DNA of 64,000 nucleotides. Source: DATLMR01 sp035634255. Lineage in GTDB: Bacteria > Acidobacteriota > Blastocatellia > UBA7656. Numbering within the stretch: the first letter of the stretch is position 1; every line of letters starts with the position of its first letter. Of this stretch, positions 43,333 to 50,729 are shown in pieces. Below the pieces are notes generated by a model, which made no database searches, was not told where the DNA came from, and saw nothing but the letters and a program-made list of their open reading frames with translations. A program made the position numbers and the translations under genes. The stretch spans positions 27,552-91,551 of the forward strand of contig DASQDI010000107.1 of assembly GCA_035634255.1 (NCBI GenBank), written 5' to 3'.

Positions 43333-45164
43333 CGTTTGAGAACCCCTTCGCGTTGTTTCGTCCTCGCCACAAGCTGGCTGAACGAATTCACCGAGGCGTA
43401 GAGCCCGAAAAATCTCTCCAGCACGGAGGCGAACAGGAGGATGCTGCCGCCGACGTACTGCTCTTCGTCGAATTCAACGGTCGTCTCCATCCCGCGCACG
43501 AAGCCCGTGCCGATGCGCGAGCCGGTCTGCCTGACCACGCGGCGGCTGGAGATGTCGCTTATCCCGGAAATCTGTTTGCGCGTGGCCGACGAGTCCATGA
43601 AGTCGTAGAGCAGGAGTATCTCCCTGATCGCGTCGGGCCTCGCCTCGCCGTCGCTCGACACAATCGAGATCGGGTTGAGCGACAGGTGCGAGATCAACCG
43701 CCAGTGCGCGCCCCTCCTGAGCGGCGGCCTCAGGGTCCCGGTCGGCTTCTTCAGGCAGTGCACGTTTGACAGAGGCGCGGTCCCCTCGACTTCGAAATCC
43801 CCCTCGCGCCCCCCGAACGGGAGCCGGGCCGGGAGGTCCCTGTTGGTGCAGACCGTGTGCAGGGTGAGGGTCTCGACCGGCGGCACGAAGGGGTTGAACT
43901 TCAGGTCGACGAGCGAGATGTAGACCTCGCTGCCGGGGTCGTTCGCCTTCTGCGACTGGCGGCGCGTCATGTACCAGAAGGTGCGCTCCTGCTCGCGCCC
44001 GTACGCATGCCTGTAGGAGTAGAAGGGCTGAAACTGCCGCGACTGCTGGAGGTAAGGGTCCGCCGTCGTCACCGAGTCAATCGAATAGACCTCCGTGGCC
44101 ATCTGGCGGTGAACGTCGGGGATGACGTGGTACTCGCTCTGCTGGTGGCTGAGGTGGACGGGCTCGGCCACCTTGCTGAAGAGGTTGATGATGGGCGCGC
44201 ACCCGAGTTGAAACGTGTCGCGGTCGACGACCGAGCGCGGGGGCGACACGTCGCGCAGGTAGATGATGACCTCGAACTGGTCCCCGAAGCCCGCCTCCAC
44301 GGCCTTGTCTATCCCCGTCACGTCGAAGAAGAGAAACTTTTCCGGGAAGGAGAAGTACTCGGTGAGCAGGCGGTAGCCCATGAACGACCGCGCGTCGTAC
44401 GGCAGCATCCCCTCGTCTTCCGAGAACCCGACGGTCTTCAGGCTGCCCGCGGGGAGGACGATGGGCGAGGCGGCGCGGCGGCCCCCCCCGCGCTTCGCGG
44501 CCGCGGGGCGCAGCTCCACCTGCGTCGCATGGTTGAAGATCATCTCGAACAGAGGGTAGACGAGCTGCGGCTCCCCGTTCAGGTAGAAGCGGAGGCGGTC
44601 GATGGGCTTAGAGTTGTCTTCGCCGTAAGTTATTTTCGAGAGCTGCGTGTCGTTGAGGCAGTGGAGGCCGATCTTTATGGCCGCCTGGTTCCACTTGCCT
44701 CGGGTGTCGACCGGGTCGAGCGATTCGAGCGACGCGCTCGCGACCTCGACCGGCCACAGGGTCACGGGGTAGCTGGTGCGGAACCTGCAGGGGGTGCCCT
44801 GGATCGGCTGCGAGTAGAGCACGGTCTCGCGGCCGAGGGTGTACCCGCTCGTGAGCTTGCCCTGCTCCGGGTCGAGCGAGAATTTCGCTATCGACATCGA
44901 GGGGATCGGCGCGAGGTAGTGCGGGTAGAGTACGTTGAGCAGGGACTCGGTGATCTCGGGGAACTCGTCGTCCAGCTTCAGGTGGATGCGGCTCGCGAGG
45001 AAGGCGACCGCCTCTATCATGCGCTCCACGTGCGGGTCTTCGCATTTGTCGGGTTCGAGCAGGAGGCGCGCGGCTATCCTCGGGTATTTCTGCGCGAACT
45101 CCGCGCCCAGCTGCCGCAGATAGACGAGCTCCCGCTCGTAGTACCCTAAGAGGTCATCACGCAT
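43296..45164 (-). CDS. tssF: T6SS baseplate protein TssF
   Basis: This 622-residue TssF (ImpG/VasA) begins MRDDLLGYYERELVYLRQLG and continues with FAQKYPRIAARLLLEPDKCE, the family signature. It also contains HVERMIEAVAFLASRIHLKL with LNVLYPHYLAPIPSM. It pairs with TssG in the wedge complex. Its ATG shares one base with the tssE stop codon (TAATG), which indicates tight coupling. Confidence 0.96.
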   Translation of the reverse strand: MRDDLLGYYERELVYLRQLGAEFAQKYPRIAARLLLEPDKCEDPHVERMIEAVAFLASRIHLKLDDEFPEITESLLNVLYPHYLAPIPSMSIAKFSLDPEQGKLTSGYTLGRETVLYSQPIQGTPCRFRTSYPVTLWPVEVASASLESLDPVDTRGKWNQAAIKIGLHCLNDTQLSKITYGEDNSKPIDRLRFYLNGEPQLVYPLFEMIFNHATQVELRPAAAKRGGGRRAASPIVLPAGSLKTVGFSEDEGMLPYDARSFMGYRLLTEYFSFPEKFLFFDVTGIDKAVEAGFGDQFEVIIYLRDVSPPRSVVDRDTFQLGCAPIINLFSKVAEPVHLSHQQSEYHVIPDVHRQMATEVYSIDSVTTADPYLQQSRQFQPFYSYRHAYGREQERTFWYMTRRQSQKANDPGSEVYISLVDLKFNPFVPPVETLTLHTVCTNRDLPARLPFGGREGDFEVEGTAPLSNVHCLKKPTGTLRPPLRRGAHWRLISHLSLNPISIVSSDGEARPDAIREILLLYDFMDSSATRKQISGISDISSRRVVRQTGSRIGTGFVRGMETTVEFDEEQYVGGSILLFASVLERFFGLYASVNSFSQLVARTKQREGVLKRWPPMAGDQILL

Positions 45165-45646
45165 TATTCTTCCTTAACGACGTAGACGCCATTGTTCAAT
45201 TGCAGAGCCGTGTCGAAGGTTATAGGCTCGGGCGCGGGCTCGACCCTCAGGCGCGCGTCCACCCTAAAATGGACCATCCGCTGGGTGTCGGACGAAGGCA
45301 GCAGAGTCACGACCACGTCTTCGAGGCGGGGCTCGAAAGTGCCGATGGCCGTCTCCAGCACCCGGCGCATGTGGGTCTGGTCGGCGGGGTTATTTACGTT
45401 TATGTTGGTGAAGTCCGGCAGCCCGAAGGCCGCCAGAGAGTTGTTTAGCTGTTCGAGGTCGGGCGGCAGCCCGTCGGCCACCTTCCGCGTGTTGAGCAGC
45501 CATTCGAGGTCGCGCTTGACGGCCTGCTTCAACTGGCGGAGGCTCTTCGAGCGCGAGGCCACGGGCTCCCTCGCCATGCCGGGCTCGTAATCGAGCAGGC
45601 GGTCGAGCACCGAAGGGGTTATGCGTATCTCGTTATCGGTTCGCAT
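45164..45646 (-). CDS. tssE: T6SS baseplate protein TssE (gp25-like)
   Basis: This 160-residue gp25-like protein contains RSLRQLKQAVKRDLEWLLNT and FGLPDFTNINVNNPADQTHM, then LETAIGTFEPRLEDVVVTLL, as in TssE/HsiF. It docks the first sheath ring to the baseplate. It is followed immediately by tssF. Confidence 0.93.
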   Translation of the reverse strand: MRTDNEIRITPSVLDRLLDYEPGMAREPVASRSKSLRQLKQAVKRDLEWLLNTRKVADGLPPDLEQLNNSLAAFGLPDFTNINVNNPADQTHMRRVLETAIGTFEPRLEDVVVTLLPSSDTQRMVHFRVDARLRVEPAPEPITFDTALQLNNGVYVVKEE

Positions 45647-45684
45647 CTTTATCGGGCGTCATCAGGCATCGGGGTCAGGTGTCT

Positions 45685-45745
45685 AGCCCCGTAGAGGCGG
45701 GATGCTCACAGGCGAGGGCTGCAGGCATCTCGCCCCTACGGGGCT
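45685..45745. repeat. Long imperfect palindrome between hcp and tssE, REP/MITE-like
   Basis: AGCCCCGTAG (45685-45694) pairs with CTACGGGGCT (45736-45745). The pairing continues inward, with one mismatch, through GGCG/CGCC and GATGC/GCATC. The core GTAGGGGCGAGATGC resembles dispersed palindromes seen in many bacterial intergenic spaces. It lies just after the hcp stop codon and could block read-through or protect the hcp mRNA end. Confidence 0.5.
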
Positions 45746-45773
45746 CTCATAAAACGGGCGGCGCAAAAAGGCT

Positions 45774-46259
45774 TTAGACCTTCTGACTCTTCTTCAGGTC
45801 GTAGCCGGCCTTGATCGGGCCTCCGAGTTGTCCCTTGGCGTCCTGCTCCTTGTACTCGACCTCGACTTTAGCGAAGTTGAAGGAGATTGAATCCATCGGG
45901 ATGTCATCGCCGTGGGCCTGCCCCCCGGTCTGGAAAGAGGAGACGAGCAGGTCCGTAAAAGTCCACTTGAGGAAGTCCTGCTGCTCGGTACCGGCTTTCC
46001 GGGCGGTCAGGATCGCGTCTCCTATGTGCTCGCCGGTGGCGCACTTCTCGAAGAGCTTCGGTGAGGCCTTGTTCGACTTCATCACGAAGTGAAAGTCCTG
46101 CATCTGGACTTTACCCGCGCCGCCGCCGCCGCCGTACGAGAAGCTGCCGCTCTGGGTCTCCCCGAACGACCAGGATTCGAGCTGAATCTCGTTCGGGTGC
46201 TTACTGTCCTTGCTCTCTCCCTCAACCCCCTTGATCTTCAAGAAATAGTCAACAGCCAT
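45774..46259 (-). CDS. hcp: T6SS tube protein Hcp (TssD)
   Basis: This 161-residue Hcp begins with AVDYFLKIKGVEGESKDSKH and contains IQLESWSFGETQSGS and FHFVMKSNKASPKLFEKCAT, then GEHIGDAILTARKAG, which are typical motifs. It stacks as hexameric rings to form the inner tube. AAAGGAG precedes the ATG. It lies between structures that could act as terminators on both sides, so it may be expressed separately and at a higher level than its neighbours. Confidence 0.96.
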   Translation of the reverse strand: MAVDYFLKIKGVEGESKDSKHPNEIQLESWSFGETQSGSFSYGGGGGAGKVQMQDFHFVMKSNKASPKLFEKCATGEHIGDAILTARKAGTEQQDFLKWTFTDLLVSSFQTGGQAHGDDIPMDSISFNFAKVEVEYKEQDAKGQLGGPIKAGYDLKKSQKV

Positions 46260-46291
46260 ATCAAATCTCCTTTCTCTACTCTTTACTGCGG

Positions 46292-46322
46292 GGGAACAGA
46301 CTTTTCAGGTCGATGTGTTCCC
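46292..46322 (-). promoter_or_regulatory. Inverted repeat in the hcp leader
   Basis: GGGAACA (46292-46298) and TGTTCCC (46316-46322) are perfect inverted arms separated by 17 nt, 33 nt upstream of the hcp start. This could be an operator half-site pair or an RNA hairpin in the leader. No -35/-10 pair is obvious. Confidence 0.35.
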
Positions 46323-46326
46323 GAAA

Positions 46327-46361
46327 TCGAAAAAAGAAATGGGCGGGCGCGACGCGGCCCG
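46327..46361 (-). terminator. Intrinsic terminator between tssC and hcp
   Basis: On the minus strand the hairpin formed by 46344-46361 (CGGGC/GCCCG arms) is followed by a T-rich run, ATTTCTTTTTTCG (46328-46340). It lies 40 nt beyond the tssC stop codon and upstream of hcp, and could end or attenuate the tssB-tssC transcript. Confidence 0.5.
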
Positions 46362-46402
46362 AGCGCTTTGAGAGTAAGGCCTTGCCGCCGCCCGAAACCT
46401 GT

Positions 46403-47899
46403 TCACTGCCTCGCTGACGGAGGCAGTTCGGCCACCAGCCTGAGCGACACCGTCAGCTCGTCGAGCTGGAAGTGCGGCCTCAGGAACGCGACGGCCTTGT
46501 AGACGCCGGGCTTGCCCGGCACCTCCACCACGTCGACCCTCGCCTCTCTGAGCGGGTACTGGGCCTTGGTGGCGGGCGAAGCCGAGTCGTCCGGGGTCAC
46601 GTAATTCTGTATCCAGCGGTTGAGGAAGGTCTCGCAGTCCTTCCTGGACATGAAGCTCCCGATCTTGTCCCGCATCATGGTCTTCAGGTAGTGGGCGAAC
46701 CGGGACACGGCGAAGATGTACTGCAGCTGCGTGGAGAGCCGCGCGTTCGCGTTGGCGAAGTCCGTGTCGTACTTCTTCGCCTTCTGGCACGACTGCGCGC
46801 CGAAGAACGCCGCGTAATCGGTGCCCTTGCAGTGGACCAGGGGGATGAACCCGAGGTCCGAGAACTCCTTCTCGCGCCGGTCCGTGACGGCGATCTCGGT
46901 CGGGCACTTCAGGGCGACTTCGCCCTCGTCGGTCTTGAAGGTGTGGAACGGGAGCCCCTGCACCAGCCCCCCGCCCTCGACCCCGCGGATCGCCACGCAC
47001 CAGTTGTACATGGCGAAGGCTTCCGTGAGCCTCGTGCCGAAAGAGTAGGCCGCGTTCCCCCACAGGTACTTCTTGTGGTCGGTGCCGTCCACGTCCTCCT
47101 CGAAGTTGAAGGACTCGGTCGGCACGGTCTCGGCCCCGTAGGGGGTCCGCATCAGGGTGTGCGGCAGGCAGAGGCCGACGTAGCGCGAGTCCTCCGACTC
47201 CCGGAACGAGCGCCACTTCAGGTACTCGGTCCGGTCGAAGATCTTCGCCAGGTCCCGGACCTCCGTGAGCTCGGAGAAGGTGTCCCACCCGAACAGCTGG
47301 GGCGCGGCGGCGGAGATGAAGGGCGCGTGCGCCCCGGCCGCGACCTGCGCGACCTTTTCGAGCAGGAGCATGTCCTGCGGGTGGTTGCTGAACTCGTAGT
47401 CGCCGATCAGGGCCCCGAACGGCGCGCCGCCGAACGTGCCGAACTCCTCCTCATATATCTTCTTGAAGGTCGCGGACTGGTCGAACTCGATGGCCTTCTC
47501 GAGGTCTTTCAGCAGCTCCTTCTTCGACACGTTGAAGACCTTGATCTTGAGCATCGGGCTCGTCTCGGTCTCGAACACGAGGTGGTGGAGGCCGCGCCAC
47601 GAGGCTTCGAGCTTCTGGTAGTCTTCGTGGTGCAGGATCTCGTTGAGCTGCGCCGTCAGGAGCCGGTCTATCTCGGCGATGCGGGAGTTGATGGTCGCCT
47701 CGACGTCCTTGGTCAGGACCATCTGCCCCTGCATCACCTGCTGTACGAACTCAGCGATGATGCCCTTGGCGCGCTCGGCCTGGAATTCGTCCCTGGCGAG
47801 CCTGCCTTCGGAGAGTATCTTCGACAGGAGGCCGCCCCCGGCCTCCTGCTCCTCGGTTACGACCGCTTCGGATTTAACTTCTTCCTTCTTGCCCGCCAT
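46403..47899 (-). CDS. tssC: T6SS contractile sheath large subunit TssC
   Basis: This 498-residue TssC (VipB/ImpC) has the canonical segments LEASWRGLHHLVFETE, FGALIGDYEFSNHPQDMLLL, HAPFISAAAPQLFGWDTFSE and LPHTLMRTPYGAETVP. The complete C-terminal domain is present (YIFAVSRFAHYLKTMMRDKI ... KPGVYKAVAFLRPHFQLDEL). The ATG at 47899 has a perfect AGGAGG that lies within the end of tssB, one base away from its stop codon. It forms the sheath with TssB and is the reference for the truncated fusion paralogue on the plus strand. Confidence 0.97.
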   Translation of the reverse strand: MAGKKEEVKSEAVVTEEQEAGGGLLSKILSEGRLARDEFQAERAKGIIAEFVQQVMQGQMVLTKDVEATINSRIAEIDRLLTAQLNEILHHEDYQKLEASWRGLHHLVFETETSPMLKIKVFNVSKKELLKDLEKAIEFDQSATFKKIYEEEFGTFGGAPFGALIGDYEFSNHPQDMLLLEKVAQVAAGAHAPFISAAAPQLFGWDTFSELTEVRDLAKIFDRTEYLKWRSFRESEDSRYVGLCLPHTLMRTPYGAETVPTESFNFEEDVDGTDHKKYLWGNAAYSFGTRLTEAFAMYNWCVAIRGVEGGGLVQGLPFHTFKTDEGEVALKCPTEIAVTDRREKEFSDLGFIPLVHCKGTDYAAFFGAQSCQKAKKYDTDFANANARLSTQLQYIFAVSRFAHYLKTMMRDKIGSFMSRKDCETFLNRWIQNYVTPDDSASPATKAQYPLREARVDVVEVPGKPGVYKAVAFLRPHFQLDELTVSLRLVAELPPSARQ

Positions 47900-47900
47900 A

Positions 47901-48437
47901 CTATTCCTCCTTTTTCTGACCGCCGGCGTCAGGTGCGTCAAGCCCCAGCGCCTGGCTGAGTTCTTTCTGAGAGCTGCTGTTCTGGATGATGTCCTGCAGA
48001 AGCAGCTCCAGCTTCTCGTTGCCATCCATCTTGGACAAGAGGTCCGACAGGCGCTTGCGCGCTTCGACCAGCTTGCGCATCGGCTCGACCTGCTGCACGA
48101 GGTTGTCGGGCTCGAAGTCCTCGATGCCGTTGAATTTCAGCTCGACGCCGAGCTTGCTGCCGTCGTCGGTCAGCCTGTTCGGAACATTGTAGGAGAGGCG
48201 GGGCTTCATGCCCGACATCACCTGGTTGAAGTTGTCCCGGTCTATCTCGACGAACTTCCTGTCCCGGACTCTCGGCAGGGGGTCTTCGGGCTTGCCGGAA
48301 AAATCGCCCAGCACGCCGACCACGAAAGGCAGCTCCTTCAATTCGATGGCGCCGCCGATCTCCACGTCGTAAGTGATGTGCACGCGAGGCGGGCGCACGC
48401 GACTGATCTTCTGTTGAATGCTCTCTCTCTTAGGCAT
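47901..48437 (-). CDS. tssB: T6SS contractile sheath small subunit TssB
   Basis: This 178-residue TssB (VipA/ImpB) starts MPKRESIQQKISRVRPPRVH, continues with PFVVGVLGDFSGKPEDPLPR and KFVEIDRDNFNQVMSGMKPR, and has a C-terminal helix thought to be the ClpV/TagJ contact in relatives. The ATG at 48437 has GGAG at proper distance; an earlier in-frame ATG at 48455 is less likely. It is translationally coupled to tssC. Confidence 0.96.
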   Translation of the reverse strand: MPKRESIQQKISRVRPPRVHITYDVEIGGAIELKELPFVVGVLGDFSGKPEDPLPRVRDRKFVEIDRDNFNQVMSGMKPRLSYNVPNRLTDDGSKLGVELKFNGIEDFEPDNLVQQVEPMRKLVEARKRLSDLLSKMDGNEKLELLLQDIIQNSSSQKELSQALGLDAPDAGGQKKEE

Positions 48438-48579
48438 GAGTCTCACTCCTTTCAAGCTTCATTACAAATAGTCTCAGGGTCGGACGCCGGGCGGCGTGGC
48501 TAGCAACTGCCTGTCTATGCGATTCGACGTGTCACCACGCATAAGCTCCTATTGCCGATCAGACACCGTTTTAACTTTT

Positions 48580-49698
48580 CTAATAGCCGCCGTCGGATTC
48601 GGATTTGATGCCGAGGGTCTCGCGGAGCGAGCCGAGCACGGCATCGTCTTTTATAACTTCCTGAAGCCACGTTTCCAGAGGCATCTCCCCCCACTTAATT
48701 GCGCGGGCCACTAGGTAAGAGACGGGGTTGTGAGGTTCCGTCCTGCGAAAGTATTCGGCCACCTGGGCGAGCCGCCTGAGCGCCTCCGCCCGCGTGCGGA
48801 TCGGGCCGCTCGCGGAGGCCGGGCCCGAGCCTCCGTCCGCTTCGACCTGCCCCCCGGACTCCGGCGCGCTCTCGGCCGCGCCCGCCGGGTCGGGCTCAAG
48901 CACGCGCTTCTCCTTGACCAGCTTCTCGACGAGCGTGCGCACGTCGTCGAGCGACTTCTTGAGCGAGCGGATGCTCGGGGCCTCCCTGCCGAACTTCTCG
49001 TCCGTGACCTGCTCCATCGCGACGAACTCGTCCCAGCACTCGGTCACGGTCGCCCAGGCCTTCTCGTAGAAGGCGCGGCGGGTCCCGTTCTTCGCCTTCT
49101 CCCAATCTTCCAGAGTCACCTTCGGCCCCTCGGGGTCTCCGGCCTCGCCCTCGGCCGGGGGGGCCTTGTCGCCCTTCTCCGCGTTCGCCCACTGAAGGTA
49201 CGAGTATTCGAAGGCGCTGCCGGACGAAGTCAGCGGGATATCTTTTATGATGATCGACAGCTGCGCGTCCATCCAGTATAGGGCGTTCGCGCGCGCTTCG
49301 AGGTCCCCCTCGTCGATCTCGGGGTAAAGGTTCTCCCAGAAGTGCTGCATGACCTCGCGCATGGCGCGGAACCCGTCGCGCAGGCCCGTGAACCCGTGGA
49401 GCTTGACGAGCGCCTCCGACAGCCACGCGCAGACCAGGAGGTCCTTCGTGCGCGTCGTGAGCGCGCCGGTCGCGAGCGCGATCACCTGATTCCAGTCGGC
49501 GACCTTCAACTCGTACTGCCACACCCCCTGCGCGAGGTTCTCGTCGGCGCGCCGGGCTTCTCGAATCTCGTCGTACAGACCGGCGTACTGCATGTTCTCG
49601 CCAGCAGGATTTTCGCCCGGTATGGGCGCGATCAACGATTCAAAGTCCAGCACCTCCGGCGATGAAAGTGTGGCGGCTGCTTCTGCTGCTGACGACAT
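48580..49698 (-). CDS. tssA: T6SS assembly protein TssA
   Basis: This 372-residue protein has an ImpA_N domain at its N-terminus (SLIAPIPGENPAGENMQYAG; WNQVIALATGALTTRTKDLL, then VCAWLSEALVKLHGFTGLRD). A charged middle region follows, then a C-terminal helical part (AEALRRLAQVAEYFRRTEPH, then NPVSYLVARAIKWG) typical of TssA proteins that end in short oligomerisation domains. TssA directs tube and sheath polymerisation from the baseplate. The ATG at 49698 has AGGAGG upstream; the in-frame ATG at 49749 is rejected. Confidence 0.9.
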   Translation of the reverse strand: MSSAAEAAATLSSPEVLDFESLIAPIPGENPAGENMQYAGLYDEIREARRADENLAQGVWQYELKVADWNQVIALATGALTTRTKDLLVCAWLSEALVKLHGFTGLRDGFRAMREVMQHFWENLYPEIDEGDLEARANALYWMDAQLSIIIKDIPLTSSGSAFEYSYLQWANAEKGDKAPPAEGEAGDPEGPKVTLEDWEKAKNGTRRAFYEKAWATVTECWDEFVAMEQVTDEKFGREAPSIRSLKKSLDDVRTLVEKLVKEKRVLEPDPAGAAESAPESGGQVEADGGSGPASASGPIRTRAEALRRLAQVAEYFRRTEPHNPVSYLVARAIKWGEMPLETWLQEVIKDDAVLGSLRETLGIKSESDGGY

Positions 49699-49813
49699 CC
49701 GGTTACGCCTCCTATGAACCCGCCCCGCCGAAAATGCAGGACGGCTCAATCTCGTCTGTATCTACTCTCGGGATTTCGAGATTGGATTTCCGAAAAGAGC
49801 TTTTCTCAACCAC

Positions 49814-50635
49814 CTACGATGGAGCGGTCTGGGTGTTGACGGCCGCGGCGTCGAACTCGATGCTGCGGACCCCGAGCATCGGCCTGTCTTCGTTATCGAC
49901 AAGGAAGAGGCGGAGCCCCGCGGGGATGTAAAGGTCTTCGCTCATCTGTTTCCAGTCTGTCATTCGGCCCAGCCTGACCTGATCGTTCGCGTGCTCACCC
50001 GAGCCCGCGTAGAGCACGGGGATGAAGACTTCTCCCAGGGTCCCGTCGGTCGCTTCGATCCGGGCCGCGATCCATATCAGGTCCCTCAGCTGTCTGGGCG
50101 GCTCGATTGAGACCTGCCTGATCTGCTCGAAGGGGAGCCACGTGTACTCGCCCGCCATTATCACTTCGAGCACGGGGCCGGTCAGGTCGTTATAATCCCT
50201 GAAATCGAGGAACTGATCCCCGTTGATCCGGCCGGTCAGCGCGGGCCGCTCCTCTTCGGCGCGGTCGAGCACCGCGCGGGCCTCGTCGAGGTTCCCTTCG
50301 CGGAGGCGGTTGATCGCGTCGAGGTGGAGATCCACGTAAGAGGGCGGCTCGGAGAGGAAGTGGGGCTGCAGCCCATCGGAGAAGAGGCGGCGGCGGTCGC
50401 GCTCGGCATTCAGGTTATTCCGGTAAACCATCACCCCGATCTCGGACTTGGCGCTCTGATGGCCTATGACATCCAGCTGCCTTTCGGCGCGGTCGAACTC
50501 CCCCGCGAAGCACAGCAGCTCGAACAGAAAGGTGCGCTTATGCATGTCGGTCGGGGCGGCCTTAACTTCGCTCGTCACCTGATCAATCGCCCCCTGAAGG
50601 TTTCCCGTCTCCAATAATTCCCTGGCCGTCGCCAT
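49814..50635 (-). CDS. tagJ: T6SS accessory protein TagJ (ImpE family)
   Basis: This is a 273-residue ImpE-like protein. TPR-like helices come first (ARELLETGNLQGAIDQVTSE; TFLFELLCFAGEFDRAERQL). The ImpE C-terminal domain follows, with DLTGPVLEVIMAGEYTWLPF and LRDLIWIAARIEATDG. Relatives bind the TssB N-terminus and help recruit ClpV. The ATG at 50635 is preferred over the GTG at 50644 because GGGAG is better spaced. Confidence 0.88.
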   Translation of the reverse strand: MATARELLETGNLQGAIDQVTSEVKAAPTDMHKRTFLFELLCFAGEFDRAERQLDVIGHQSAKSEIGVMVYRNNLNAERDRRRLFSDGLQPHFLSEPPSYVDLHLDAINRLREGNLDEARAVLDRAEEERPALTGRINGDQFLDFRDYNDLTGPVLEVIMAGEYTWLPFEQIRQVSIEPPRQLRDLIWIAARIEATDGTLGEVFIPVLYAGSGEHANDQVRLGRMTDWKQMSEDLYIPAGLRLFLVDNEDRPMLGVRSIEFDAAAVNTQTAPS

Positions 50636-50729
50636 CGTCTTCACTCCCTGGTCAATCTACCAACTTAAATATAGACGTAATAAACGCCTCGGCTTTTGCC
50701 GACTTACTTTCGGCCCCGTTAATTCGGCG

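Noticed and set aside
44480..44492. Run of eight C residues in tssF as a phase-variation tract
   Set aside because: It encodes a Gly-rich stretch in frame in a GC-rich genome, and the reading frame is intact on both sides; no evidence of switching.
46305..47288. Alternate-frame open frame within tssC
   Set aside because: The Arg/Gly/Pro-rich translation is a frame shadow; the tssC frame is intact across this region.
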